A DNA stretch of 64,000 bases, from contig DATIBD010000039.1 in assembly GCA_035457705.1 (NCBI GenBank), positions 124,001 to 188,000 of the forward strand. The letters are read 5' to 3'. Position numbers and translations under genes: made by a program. Numbering within the stretch: the first letter of the stretch is position 1; the number at the start of each line of letters is the position of its first letter. Of the stretch, positions 26,385 through 34,995 are shown in pieces. Below the pieces are notes generated by a model. It saw only the letters and a list, made by a program, of their open reading frames with translations, was not told where the DNA came from and made no database searches. This DNA is from DASPGQ01 sp035457705 (GTDB lineage: Bacteria; Acidobacteriota; Vicinamibacteria; Marinacidobacterales; SMYC01).

Positions 26385-27169
26385 CCGAGAGCTTTCACGC
26401 GATAGAAACACTGATGGGGTTTCAGGGCCTCGCCAAAGAGGACTTCGGCCGCTCCCCGCTCGACCAACATCCGTGCCAGGGTCTCCGACGCCTGGAGGCG
26501 ACCCTCCGACGCCTTGTTGAGGAGAACGAGGGAACGCGCCTGTCGCGGAAGCCTCGGGAGGTACCCCTGGATGATACAGTCGGCGATTATCGTCTCGGAG
26601 ACTCGGCCCCCGCGGGCGGCTCCCGTCAGCCGCAGCACCTGCTCGAGCCTGTGGACATGCTCCTCGTCCAGCGTCGCGCCGAGCACGTCCATTCCTGCAA
26701 GAACGACCACGGTCGTGGTCTCGTCGGGCACCACTGGCTCGTGAGCGGCGGGTGCCTTGAGCGATCGACTCCTTGCTCCGTCCGCCTCGATGAGAATCGT
26801 GTCGGCGAGAGACCTAAGCGGGTCGACCGTCACTACGTCGATTCCCTCGAGCTTGTCGTCACGCTGCCTGCGCTCCACCAGAGTGGCGGCTCCGTAACGG
26901 GCGATACGAGTCTTCAAAGTGGTGAGCCAGTTGTCTTCCTCCTCCGCGACCACGAGCGGTGGCGCGGTGGTCGCCGTGGGAGGCATCTGCATGTGCGTCG
27001 TAGAGGTCACCACGACGGAGAGCCCGCGTTTCCTCAGCTCGATGGCGAGCGCATACACGAGTGTCGTCTTCCCTCCGGCACCCACCACACTCACGACGTC
27101 TCGCCGCCCTACCGACATCGCTTCCAGCAGGCCGAGGCCCGAATCGATACGATAACGCGCCCCCGTCAC
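26381..27169 (-). CDS. yqeC: YqeC-like molybdenum-hydroxylase accessory P-loop protein
   Basis: About 262 aa with a P-loop VVSVVGAGGKTTLVYALA (near residue 30), TSTTHMQMP, LIEADGARSRSLKAP (Walker B-like) and VVLAGMDVLG, the layout of YqeC, an accessory protein linked in the literature to selenium-dependent molybdenum hydroxylases. The GTG at 27169 has AGAGG eight bases upstream; the open frame extends ~43 codons further without homology. Exact function is unknown even in the family. Confidence 0.82.
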   Translation of the reverse strand: MTGARYRIDSGLGLLEAMSVGRRDVVSVVGAGGKTTLVYALAIELRKRGLSVVVTSTTHMQMPPTATTAPPLVVAEEEDNWLTTLKTRIARYGAATLVERRQRDDKLEGIDVVTVDPLRSLADTILIEADGARSRSLKAPAAHEPVVPDETTTVVVLAGMDVLGATLDEEHVHRLEQVLRLTGAARGGRVSETIIADCIIQGYLPRLPRQARSLVLLNKASEGRLQASETLARMLVERGAAEVLFGEALKPHQCFYRVKALG

Positions 27170-27335
27170 GGGGTCGCCCTCTGGCGGATGAGGAGATGGC
27201 CTCGAGGACAGGCCGCGCAGCTCATCGGAGCGACCTTCACAAGAACAATTCGAGGTATCCGTTCCATTTCGTATCGCGTTCCGAAACCATCGCCACAAAA
27301 CTGCCGCGAGCTCGATCCAGAGTACTATAAGGCTC

Positions 27336-28061
27336 GTGACCTCAGGAGTCCCACTCCGTCACCTGCTTCGACCCGTCGGCGCATTCTTGATGATGTTCCT
27401 GGCTGGCCGCTGCTCGGCCCAAAACGATTACGACGCGGGGCGCCGGACGATGATCGAGCAACACCTGAAGGGACGCGACATCACAGATCCGGCCGTGCTC
27501 GAGGCCATGGCCGCCGTGCCGCGGCATCTCTTCGTACCCGCTGCTCTGAGGCTCAGTGCTTACGCCGATCATGCCCTCCCCATCGGGGGAGGCCAGACGA
27601 TCTCGCAACCCTACATCGTGGCACTCATGACCCAGCTAGCCGAGGTCGATACCGACGAGGTCGTGCTCGAGGTCGGGACCGGCTCGGGATATCAGGCTGC
27701 AATCCTCTCGAAGCTCGCTCGCGAGGTCTATAGCATCGAGATCCGACCCGAGCTCGCCGAGTCGGCGCGGCAGCGACTCTCCGAGCTGGGCTACGGAAAC
27801 GTGACGGTCAAAACCGGAGACGGCTACATCGGCTGGGAGGAGAAGGGACCCTTCGATGCGATACTCGTGACCGCCGCACCGCACGAAGTGCCCCCTCCGC
27901 TCATGGAGCAGCTCCGGCCAGGCGGCGTCATGGTGATTCCCGTTGGAGAGCAGTCGACCGTTCAGAAGCTCTTGCGCATACGCAAGGCGAGAGACGGATC
28001 GACGAGGACGGATGAAATCATTCCCGTCGTCTTCGTTCCCCTGGTGCGGGAGGAGCGATGA
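27336..28061 (+). CDS. pcm: Protein-L-isoaspartate O-methyltransferase, exported form
   Basis: A 241-aa PIMT. An N-terminal signal peptide (hydrophobic FLMMFLAG, about residues 15-25) precedes the enzyme, which has MIEQHLKGRDITDPAVL, PIGGGQTISQPYIVALM and the SAM motif VLEVGTGSGYQAAILS near residue 110. It methylates isoaspartyl residues in damaged proteins; the signal indicates action in the periplasm, although SAM supply there is unexplained. GTG start at 27336, 166 bases from the divergent yqeC start. Confidence 0.9.
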   Translation: MTSGVPLRHLLRPVGAFLMMFLAGRCSAQNDYDAGRRTMIEQHLKGRDITDPAVLEAMAAVPRHLFVPAALRLSAYADHALPIGGGQTISQPYIVALMTQLAEVDTDEVVLEVGTGSGYQAAILSKLAREVYSIEIRPELAESARQRLSELGYGNVTVKTGDGYIGWEEKGPFDAILVTAAPHEVPPPLMEQLRPGGVMVIPVGEQSTVQKLLRIRKARDGSTRTDEIIPVVFVPLVREER

Positions 28062-28149
28062 AGCTGGTCGATAATTCTCCCAGTACGCCGGCAAGATTGC
28101 CAGCTGGCCTACCGAATTGCTACCTTTAGGCTCTCGTTCGACGTCAACC

Positions 28150-28653
28150 ATGAGACGGTCTGTCACGACGGCATCTCTCGCCGGACTGGTGCTCGTCGCC
28201 TGTGGCGACAGCCCGACGAGGCCCGGAGGTCCCCCTTCCCCAAATCCGCCTCCCGCCTCGCTTTATCGGGTGTCTACCCTCCTCACCGTATACGGCAGCG
28301 CCGGCGAGCTCGCGCAATGGACCCGCGGAGCCGCTGGGAACGATCGGATCGGCCGCATCTTGCTCGGGGTGGAAGACCTCGTCGAGGGCACCACGATCCT
28401 GAACAACGAGGGAGGGCGTTTCGAGCTGCAGGCAAGCATAGAAAGAATCAATGACGAGTTCACCGACGCCGACTACCGATCCGCATTCGACGAAACCAGA
28501 GAGAATCTCATGCGTTTCTTCAACGACGCGGACAACGATGGTTGGGCCATAGACGGCCGTCACGGACCCGGCCGCGACTGGCCCTACGACGAGAACGGAA
28601 ACGATCCCGACGGCTGGACGGCGCAGATGATCGTCATCGTAATGCTGCGCTGA
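28150..28653 (+). CDS. Predicted lipoprotein of unknown function
   Basis: About 167 aa starting at the ATG at 28150 with a lipoprotein signal: basic start, hydrophobic run and lipobox LVAC (Cys near residue 19), then a Pro-rich spacer (RPGGPPSPNPPP). The rest is acidic and ends with an Asp-rich FFNDADNDGW / DENGNDPDGW region resembling calcium loops. No family recognised. Its last 20 bases overlap the convergent symporter gene. Confidence 0.7.
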   Translation: MRRSVTTASLAGLVLVACGDSPTRPGGPPSPNPPPASLYRVSTLLTVYGSAGELAQWTRGAAGNDRIGRILLGVEDLVEGTTILNNEGGRFELQASIERINDEFTDADYRSAFDETRENLMRFFNDADNDGWAIDGRHGPGRDWPYDENGNDPDGWTAQMIVIVMLR

Positions 28654-30043
28654 CCGTATTCCCCACCGCAAACGTAACCACGGCACCCATTGCCACGTTC
28701 CAGGTCCAAGCCACCGGTGTCCAATGATTTACGAGAAAAGGAGTGATGAGCCCCATTCCCATTCCAATGAGCACGCCGAGGCTGCGCAGGTCGCGATTGG
28801 TAATCGCCATGAGAAAGGCCCCGACGGTCGGACCCGACGCGAACGACAAGACGGCGAGACCCGCCTCCAGCGCCGAGGGCGCCCGCTGCGCGTAGAGAGC
28901 GACCAGAGTTTGAGCGAGGCCCCAGAAGACCGTGAAGAGGCGCCCCAGCGTGATTTGCTTCCGCTCCGACGCATCCGAATCGACGTAAGGCACGTAGAAG
29001 TCCTTCAGCGTCGTCGAGGCGAGACTGTTGAGAGACGGAGACAGGGCCGCGGCCACAACCGCGGCGAGAATGAAGCCGAGCACGGGTCCCGGGAGCGACT
29101 CGGCGATGAAGTGAGGAAGCACCTCGTCGCCTCGGGGGAACGTCCTTCCGGAGTAGTGCTCGTACAAGAGCGTTCCAATCAAGAGGAACAGCACGAACTG
29201 GGCAAGCACCACGAATCCCGACACGACGAGACCTACGGAGGCGGCTCTCGCGCTTCGAGCGACCAAGAGACGCTGCACGAGATAGTGGTCCGTTCCATGC
29301 GTGGCGAGAGTCAGGAACGCCCCGCCGACGAATCCCGACAAAAGGGTATAGGTCGTACTCGGATCGAGGGACATCACGAGCACTCGAAGCTTCCCCGACT
29401 GGCCGGCGGAACTGAGCGCCGATCGGATCCCCGACTCGCCGAGGCCGGAACCGACGGCGTACAGAATAACGATGGCACCGAAAACGTAGACGATCATCTG
29501 CACGACGTCCGTCCACACCGTCGCCTTGACTCCCCCTTCCTCGGTGTAGAGGATCATGGCCGCCGCCAGCAGAAGGACGCAGTAGGTCTCTGGGACCCCG
29601 ATCGCGATGGCGACGACGAGTGCCGCCGCGTGGAGGCGGATGCCGTCGGCGAGGGTGCGATACACCAGGAAGACGCTCGCCGCTACGCTCCTCACCGAGG
29701 TGCCGAACTTCTGATGGAGCAGCTCGTACGAAGTGAAAACCCTCCCTTGGAAGTAAGCGGGTATGAGAAATGCCGCGATCAGCAGCCGGCCCGCGATATA
29801 ACCGAACGCGAGCTGAAGAAAGCTCCAGTCACCCGTGTAGGCGAATCCGGGAACGCTCGTGAAGGTCAGCACGCTCGTCTCGGTGGCCACGATGCACGCG
29901 GCGACGGCCCACCATGGGACGCTCCTCTCGGCGAGAAAATAATCGCTAACCGATTGGCGTTTTCGGCCCAGCCAGGAGCCAAACGTCGTGATGCCGGCGA
30001 GATAGAGGACGATCACAAGAACGGTGGAATAAGGGACGTTCAC
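28634..30043 (-). CDS. Sodium:solute symporter (SSS family)
   Basis: A 469-aa inner-membrane protein with about 12-13 hydrophobic segments. Family landmarks are the N-terminal DYFLAERSVPWWAVAACIVATETS (Na+-site region), the GYIAGRLLIAAFLIPAYF segment and ATHGTDHYLVQRLL near residue 255, followed by SPSLNSLASTTLKDFY. It imports an unidentified organic solute with Na+. GTG start. Its 3' end overlaps the lipoprotein gene by 20 bases. Confidence 0.92.
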   Translation of the reverse strand: MNVPYSTVLVIVLYLAGITTFGSWLGRKRQSVSDYFLAERSVPWWAVAACIVATETSVLTFTSVPGFAYTGDWSFLQLAFGYIAGRLLIAAFLIPAYFQGRVFTSYELLHQKFGTSVRSVAASVFLVYRTLADGIRLHAAALVVAIAIGVPETYCVLLLAAAMILYTEEGGVKATVWTDVVQMIVYVFGAIVILYAVGSGLGESGIRSALSSAGQSGKLRVLVMSLDPSTTYTLLSGFVGGAFLTLATHGTDHYLVQRLLVARSARAASVGLVVSGFVVLAQFVLFLLIGTLLYEHYSGRTFPRGDEVLPHFIAESLPGPVLGFILAAVVAAALSPSLNSLASTTLKDFYVPYVDSDASERKQITLGRLFTVFWGLAQTLVALYAQRAPSALEAGLAVLSFASGPTVGAFLMAITNRDLRSLGVLIGMGMGLITPFLVNHWTPVAWTWNVAMGAVVTFAVGNTVSAALR

Positions 30044-30218
30044 CGGGCGCGAATACCATCACCGGAGCGCACATGCAATCGCGTGACCCTGATGTAAGAA
30101 CGGCGTTAGTCATTCTCGAAAAGGTCGCCTAGCGGGAGATGCTGAATTGGATGCACCCACGGTGCAAAGGGAAAATCTTCGTACCAGGGAGATAAGGGGG
30201 ATTAGATTAAGAGACGAT

Positions 30219-30941
30219 TTAACGGGTCACTCGGCCTTTCGAGTTGACGCGGAACGGTTCGGGCAACGCGGCCTCCACCTTCTTGCGGTAGCCTTTCACG
30301 TCCCAAGCGAGCTTTTCGAACGCCTCTCCAATCCGAATCTTGACCCGCACCGAGTCCTCGTGCGGGTCGACGAGTGCCTCGAGCAACGGCTCGCGGGACA
30401 GCTCGTCGCCGTAGGTCTGCAGGCACTCTACCGCGGCATAACGGACGGTATCGTCCGGACTCTTCAGGCAGGGAAGGATTCGCTCGACGGCTGACGGCTC
30501 GCCCAGATGCTCCAGTGCCTTGAGGATCTGGGTCGCCTTCTCGCCTCGGATGCGGACGGGATCACCATCTTTCAGCACCTCGAACAGGAACGGAACGAGC
30601 TCCTCGTCCGACACGAGCCTGGCCAGAGCATCGATGGCCCACGTCACCTTGTCGTGGGCGCGTATGTAGCGCTTCAAGGGCTCCACCGCTTCCTCGCCGA
30701 AATCGACCAGCAGGTCCTGAATCGCCTTTTTTTCTTCCTGGTCGATCCCGAGGTTCTCCGAAGTTGCCGAAAAACGACGCGCCAGGCCGTAGATTGCCTC
30801 GGGAGTTCCGATGGCTCGAAGCTTTTCCGCCGCTTCCATGCGCATGTCGTGCTGGGCGTAGCGCTCGAGCAACTTCTTCGTGTTTCGCTCGATACGGAAC
30901 TTCAACCGTCCTTCGGTCGTGAGAAAGTCCTTGAGATTCAT
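30219..30941 (-). CDS. HEAT-repeat protein
   Basis: About 240 aa made of repeated helical pairs with the HEAT pattern (for example AIGTPEAIYGLARRF, GEEAVEPLKRYI, EELVPFLFEVLKDG, SAVERILPCLKSPDDTVRYAAVECL). It is probably a cytosolic scaffold; partner unknown. Its ATG at 30941 overlaps the stop of the PDZ-hydrolase gene by 4 bases, so the two are expressed together. The 175 bases downstream, up to the symporter, show nothing recognisable. Confidence 0.8.
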   Translation of the reverse strand: MNLKDFLTTEGRLKFRIERNTKKLLERYAQHDMRMEAAEKLRAIGTPEAIYGLARRFSATSENLGIDQEEKKAIQDLLVDFGEEAVEPLKRYIRAHDKVTWAIDALARLVSDEELVPFLFEVLKDGDPVRIRGEKATQILKALEHLGEPSAVERILPCLKSPDDTVRYAAVECLQTYGDELSREPLLEALVDPHEDSVRVKIRIGEAFEKLAWDVKGYRKKVEAALPEPFRVNSKGRVTR

Positions 30942-32176
30942 GATCCCGTAGTCAAATCCCATTCGGGAGGAGGCCCTCCGAGCGCGCGGTCGTAAAAATC
31001 GATTACACGCCCCCAGAAGATCCCCTCGGGTGGGTAATTATCGAAGCCGTGCTCGCCGCCGGGAAGCACCCAGAGCTCACTCAGGAGACCGGCACGGGTG
31101 CGAGCATCATGCATCTCCTGCGAGTGCGTCACCGGAACCTGACGGTCGGCGTCACCGTGAACGAAGAGAACCGGAGCCTTGACCTGGGTGACGACATCGA
31201 GGGGGCGCACGTTCCAGAGGTCGATGCCGGCTCGAAGACGCACCGCCGCGAACAAGGGATATCTCAGCACCGGGTGAGTCCCTCGCGATCGAAGCATATG
31301 CCCCGCCGCGTCCCACAGGTCTCCATACGGAGCGTCCACGACGAGCGCCGGTAACTCCTCATCGCCCGCCGCGGCATAAATGGACGCAGCAGCGCCGTTG
31401 GACGTGCCGAACAGGACGACTTTCTTCGAGTCGATTCGCGGCTGCGAACGCGCCCACTCGAGGATGCTCCGAACGTCCAGGCGCTCGTTCACCGTGTAGG
31501 TGATGTACTCGCCTCCGCTATTGCCGCGACCGCTGAGGTCCATCGAGATCAAGCCGTAGCCCCGCCGGTACCAGTGCTTCGCTCCGTTCTCCAGCGCTTG
31601 AAACCGCGAGGCGTTGGCACCATGGACGAACACGCCCAGACGTCCGTCGCTTCGCTCGGGCGGAGGGACGATCCAGCCACGCAGGCGATATCCGCTCCTC
31701 GATTCGATCTCGATCTCCTCGTAGGGAAGCCCCAGATCGCCGGGGTGCCTCACGAAAGCTCTGAGCTTTAGCGAGAGCTCTATCGGGGGCTCCGTGTCAC
31801 GCACCACCGTGAGCGATACGACGTCCCCCGCCCGGTGGTTCCTCACCAGAAAATGGATCAGCTCGCTCGACGAGCGAAAGGTCGATCCCGCAACGGAGGT
31901 GATGACGTCGCCGGGCAGGAGTCCAATCTCGAGAGCCATTTCCCAGGGCCGGGCAATGACCATCCCCGGGGGTTCCTCGGACGGTCTCGTGATTCCGAGA
32001 AACGCGTAGCCGGGGACGGGCCCATCCAGAGGGAGGTTGTCGCCTGAGAAATCCTGGCCGGCCACCCTCCTCTGCCCGGTGAGGTAAGCGAGCGCCAGGC
32101 GGTCGACGGTGCGAGCGGCGAAAATGGCGCCAGCTAAGAGCGCGGCACCCAGGACCGCGAGGAGCCATTTCTTCAT
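30938..32176 (-). CDS. PDZ-alpha/beta-hydrolase fusion, membrane-anchored
   Basis: A 412-aa protein: an N-terminal membrane anchor or uncleaved signal (residues 3-21), a PDZ domain (about 55-140; GYAFLGI... EIGLLPGDVITSVAGS), and an alpha/beta hydrolase domain (about 165-400). Visible catalytic residues are the nucleophile Ser in FGTSNGAAAS, Asp in VHGDADRQVP and His in PGGEHGFDN. It likely faces the periplasm and acts as an esterase or peptidase; the substrate is unknown. PDZ joined to this hydrolase type is uncommon. Confidence 0.85.
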   Translation of the reverse strand: MKKWLLAVLGAALLAGAIFAARTVDRLALAYLTGQRRVAGQDFSGDNLPLDGPVPGYAFLGITRPSEEPPGMVIARPWEMALEIGLLPGDVITSVAGSTFRSSSELIHFLVRNHRAGDVVSLTVVRDTEPPIELSLKLRAFVRHPGDLGLPYEEIEIESRSGYRLRGWIVPPPERSDGRLGVFVHGANASRFQALENGAKHWYRRGYGLISMDLSGRGNSGGEYITYTVNERLDVRSILEWARSQPRIDSKKVVLFGTSNGAAASIYAAAGDEELPALVVDAPYGDLWDAAGHMLRSRGTHPVLRYPLFAAVRLRAGIDLWNVRPLDVVTQVKAPVLFVHGDADRQVPVTHSQEMHDARTRAGLLSELWVLPGGEHGFDNYPPEGIFWGRVIDFYDRALGGPPPEWDLTTGS

Positions 32177-32315
32177 TGGGGTGAGATGATAGCCGGGCGG
32201 AAGCGCTACAACAAAACGCCGGGCTCCAAAGTTCCTCGTCTTTGACTTCCACTACCTTGAGGCGTAGAGTTCGACACCTAGCTTCGAACCGAACCCGCTG
32301 TCAGGAGGTGAATCA

Positions 32316-32828
32316 ATGCGTATTTCTTTAATTCTACTCGGCAGTCTCGTCGCGGGACTCGTCGTCGGATGCACGCCAGCAGTCGAGGAGCAGCCTGGCG
32401 AACAGGCCCAGGCCGAAGAGACGAGAAGCGACGAAGAATTGCTTCAGGATCAGCTCCGAGATTTCGAGAAGGCGTGGGCTGCCGGGGACGCCGCGCTGAT
32501 CGCGAGTCGATTCGTCGACGAAGGCGATCTCGTCGATCCCGCGGGCGAGCGTTTCCACGGTAAACAAGCGATCGAGGGCCGTTACACCGAGCTCTTCCAG
32601 GGGCCGATGGCTGGCTCGAGCATTTCCCTGACGTCCACGGGAACTCGCTTCATCGGCACGGACGTCGCCGTAGCCGATGGCAAGTACGAGATAACCGGGT
32701 TGACTTCCGAGGACGGCGAGGCTCTGCCCGCAGTCAAGGGGATGTACACGTCGGTGCTGGTGAAGAGGGACGGGAACTGGATGATTCACTGCTCGAGGCC
32801 GATGATTCCTGCACCGGGAACGACGTAG
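32316..32828 (+). CDS. SnoaL-like (DUF4440) lipoprotein
   Basis: A 170-aa lipoprotein with lipobox VVGC (Cys near residue 19) followed by a charged linker and a SnoaL/NTF2-like domain (FEKAWAAGDAALIASRF... DPAGERFHGKQAIEGRYTELF ... GNWMIHCSRPMIP). The ATG has a strong AGGAGGTG site five bases upstream. NTF2-like folds are often ligand-binding; no catalytic role can be assigned. Followed after 10 bases by a paralogue. Confidence 0.8.
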   Translation: MRISLILLGSLVAGLVVGCTPAVEEQPGEQAQAEETRSDEELLQDQLRDFEKAWAAGDAALIASRFVDEGDLVDPAGERFHGKQAIEGRYTELFQGPMAGSSISLTSTGTRFIGTDVAVADGKYEITGLTSEDGEALPAVKGMYTSVLVKRDGNWMIHCSRPMIPAPGTT

Positions 32829-32838
32829 GAGAAACCCC

Positions 32839-33312
32839 ATGAAACACGCAATCAACACTCGGAGTCTCGCAGTCGGTTGCGCCCTCCTGCTTTTCGCAGG
32901 TTGGCTCGGAGCCCAGGGCCCAGAAGAGGAGGCAATCGACGCTCTAGCGGCGAAGTACGTCGAAGGATGGAAGGCGGGCGACGCCGCGATGTGTGCCTCG
33001 ATCTACGCCGAGGACGCCGATGTGGTCGACTTCGCCGGGCAAACCTTCAAGGGCCGTTCCGCAATCGAGGAGAGCGTCGCCAAGACCCTCGAGAGCTATC
33101 CCGGCAGCTCCCTATCGATCGAGCGAACGACCTTCCACGTCGTTTCGCCCGATGTGGTGGTGTCCGACGGCGTTTGGCGCGTCGAAGGCGCGGTCGGCGA
33201 GGACCTTCCCACGGAGGGTTTTTACACCGTCGTCGCCAGCCGTGCGAGCGGGGAGTGGCTTGTCGTTTCCGGAAGAACCAAGGTTGCGCCCGAGCCCGAG
33301 TCCTCGGAATGA
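32839..33312 (+). CDS. SnoaL-like (DUF4440) secreted protein, paralogue of the preceding gene
   Basis: A 157-aa protein with a cleavable signal (LLLFAGWLGAQG) and the same NTF2-like pattern as its neighbour: YVEGWKAGDAAMCASIYAEDADVVDFAGQTFKGRSAIEE and a C-terminal GEWLVVSGRTK. It lacks the lipobox, so it is probably soluble in the periplasm. The pair looks like a tandem duplication with divergent localisation. GGAG lies seven bases before the ATG. A hairpin follows the stop. Confidence 0.8.
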   Translation: MKHAINTRSLAVGCALLLFAGWLGAQGPEEEAIDALAAKYVEGWKAGDAAMCASIYAEDADVVDFAGQTFKGRSAIEESVAKTLESYPGSSLSIERTTFHVVSPDVVVSDGVWRVEGAVGEDLPTEGFYTVVASRASGEWLVVSGRTKVAPEPESSE

Positions 33313-33319
33313 GTCGGTA

Positions 33320-33350
33320 GCCCGGAAGTCCGGCAAACAGGCTTCCGGGC
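33320..33350 (+). terminator. Hairpin after the SnoaL-like pair (possible terminator)
   Basis: GCCCGGAAG (33320-33328) and CTTCCGGGC (33342-33350) form a perfect 9-bp stem eight bases after the stop codon. There is no T-run, so intrinsic termination is possible but not proven; it could act as an mRNA-stabilising 3' hairpin. Confidence 0.45.
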
Positions 33351-33447
33351 GAGCGTCCTCCGTCCGCGGGACGGACTCCACGCGGACCTTCGCGGAATGG
33401 CGACGGCTACGCGCAGCTCGGCGCGAGCCTCTTGCGAGCGCTCGCGG

Positions 33448-33639
33448 TCAGTGCATTCGACCGTCGGAGACTTCGGGCACCTGCGAGCGGACTCGTCTCT
33501 CTAGGAGATCGCGAATCAACTCCGCGCATTGGATGAGCCCCTGGTTCGAGAGTTTCCCGAAATCGATCTCGGGATACTGACGGCCCGTGGCACTTTCGAT
33601 GCACCCCTCGAGAACCTTGATGAATTGCTCGCGGTCCAT
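33448..33639 (-). CDS. Small hypothetical protein (63 aa)
   Basis: From an ATG at 33639 preceded by GGGGGAATC, the frame encodes a soluble, probably helical 63-aa protein (DREQFIKVLEGCIESATGRQ, then GKLSNQGLIQCAELIRDLLER). No family recognised. The frame continues upstream to 33723 without a credible start. Coding status is supported by the ribosome site and protein-like composition only. Confidence 0.5.
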   Translation of the reverse strand: MDREQFIKVLEGCIESATGRQYPEIDFGKLSNQGLIQCAELIRDLLERRVRSQVPEVSDGRMH

Positions 33640-33854
33640 GATTCCCCCACGTATGAACTCCGGATTCCCACAAGCGAGCCGGAAGCCTCGCCGGACGCAG
33701 GTGATGCGGCCTCGTGGGGGCAATATGTTGGTAACCTATCCAGGTGGCGGATGTCAAGGGTAGATCGCACCGGACCCAACGTTTCCGCAGTTGACGCCCT
33801 CGGGCGATGCGTCTTATCCTGAAATGGAAACAAGTGCAATTCATCGAATCGGGT

Positions 33855-34334
33855 ATGGACGCGAGCGAGCGCCAGCGAATCTTCGAGCAGGCCCTGGGGG
33901 ACTACCGGGAGGGCCGGTTCCGCCTGGCGACCAGCGAACTGGAGCGACTGATCGACCAGGGAAGCAAAGATCCCGCACATCTCTCTTTTTATGGTTTGCT
34001 CCGGGCGATCACCCACAAAGACGAATCGAGCGTTGCTCTTTGTTGGGAAGCCGTTCACAAGAATGGCCGGCGGTCCAGTGTCCTCTATCTGAACCTGGCC
34101 CGCGCCTTGACGGCCTGCGGACGACGTGGCGAGGCCGTCGCGACGGTCCGGCGCGGCCTGGTACTTCACTCGAACGACCATCGCTTGCGCCGGGAGCTCC
34201 AGCATCTCGTTCCACGGGCCAAGCCCGCGTTTCCATCGCTCGGCCGCGGCCACGCCCTGAACCGGTATCTGGGGATCGCGCGGACCGTCAGTGGACGCCT
34301 GTGGGCCGTCGCCTGGTCTCGGCAGAGCTCCTGA
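33855..34334 (+). CDS. Tetratricopeptide-like protein
   Basis: About 159 aa with helical repeats of TPR type (FEQALGDYREGRFRLATSELERLI; HLSFYGLLRAITHKDESSVALCWEAV; LYLNLARALTACGRRGEAVATVRRGL) and a basic C terminus. It is probably a small cytosolic adaptor. The ATG at 33855 opens the first repeat; a longer start at 33807 is possible. It precedes the ECF sigma operon by about 110 bases. Confidence 0.7.
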   Translation: MDASERQRIFEQALGDYREGRFRLATSELERLIDQGSKDPAHLSFYGLLRAITHKDESSVALCWEAVHKNGRRSSVLYLNLARALTACGRRGEAVATVRRGLVLHSNDHRLRRELQHLVPRAKPAFPSLGRGHALNRYLGIARTVSGRLWAVAWSRQSS

Positions 34335-34443
34335 CTTTCGCAGCCTCGAGTCCCCAACCTAAGCCAAGCGGCTCCGACACCGATGTTTTTGTTGGGTGGA
34401 GGACGTAATTTTCTGCACCCCCGGAGCGTAGAACATTAGGGAA

Positions 34444-34995
34444 ATGGCCGCTCGCGGGGAGCTCGAAGGCCTAGCAAGGCTCGCGCGCTCGGGAAGCGCG
34501 GCGGCGTGGGGCAAGATCTACGTGCAAATGGCGCCTCTCGTTTTCAGACTCTGCCAGAGAGCACTCTTGAGCGTGGAAGATGCGGAGGACGCCACTGGGG
34601 AGATTTTTTTGAAGGCCCGCCTCCGTCTTCAGCAGTACGACACGACTCGCCCCTTCGCTCCGTGGTTGTACCGCATCGCCGCCAATCATTGCTGGGACGA
34701 GCTGCGGAAGCGGCGCCGCCTCGGCCCAGTCGATGACGCCGACACGACACTGGCCGAGCTGGAGGATCAGAGCCCCTCGCCTCAGGAGGCGGTGCTCGCT
34801 CGTGAGAGCCGAGCCAGGGTACGAGACGCGGTTGGCGAGCTCGACGACCGGTCGAGACTCGCCATCGTTCTCCGTTACTTCGCCGACATGAGCTACGAAG
34901 AGATCGCTCAGGTTCTGGATGCCTCGTCCAACTTCGTCGGGGTCTTGTTGCTGCGCGCACGGCGAACGCTCAGAAAGAGGCTGGAATCTCGATGA
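34444..34995 (+). CDS. ECF-type RNA polymerase sigma factor
   Basis: A 183-aa sigma-70-family protein with region 2 (VEDAEDATGEIFLKARLRLQQYD... PFAPWLYRIAANHCWDELRKRRR, about 40-95) and region 4 (ELDDRSRLAIVLRYFADMSYEEIAQVLDASSNFVGVLLLRARRTLR, about 130-180). Its stop overlaps the next gene's ATG (ATGA). That gene encodes a zinc-finger membrane protein, the expected anti-sigma factor, so the sigma factor is probably held at the membrane until released. Target promoters are unknown. Confidence 0.92.
   Translation: MAARGELEGLARLARSGSAAAWGKIYVQMAPLVFRLCQRALLSVEDAEDATGEIFLKARLRLQQYDTTRPFAPWLYRIAANHCWDELRKRRRLGPVDDADTTLAELEDQSPSPQEAVLARESRARVRDAVGELDDRSRLAIVLRYFADMSYEEIAQVLDASSNFVGVLLLRARRTLRKRLESR

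Noticed and set aside
26216..27335. Plus-strand open frame of about 500 codons reaching into pcm
   Set aside because: It is antisense to mocA and yqeC and in another frame from pcm; no motif seen.
28724..30097. A 457-codon plus-strand open frame
   Set aside because: Antisense to the SSS symporter; composition is Arg/Glu/His-rich and not protein-like.
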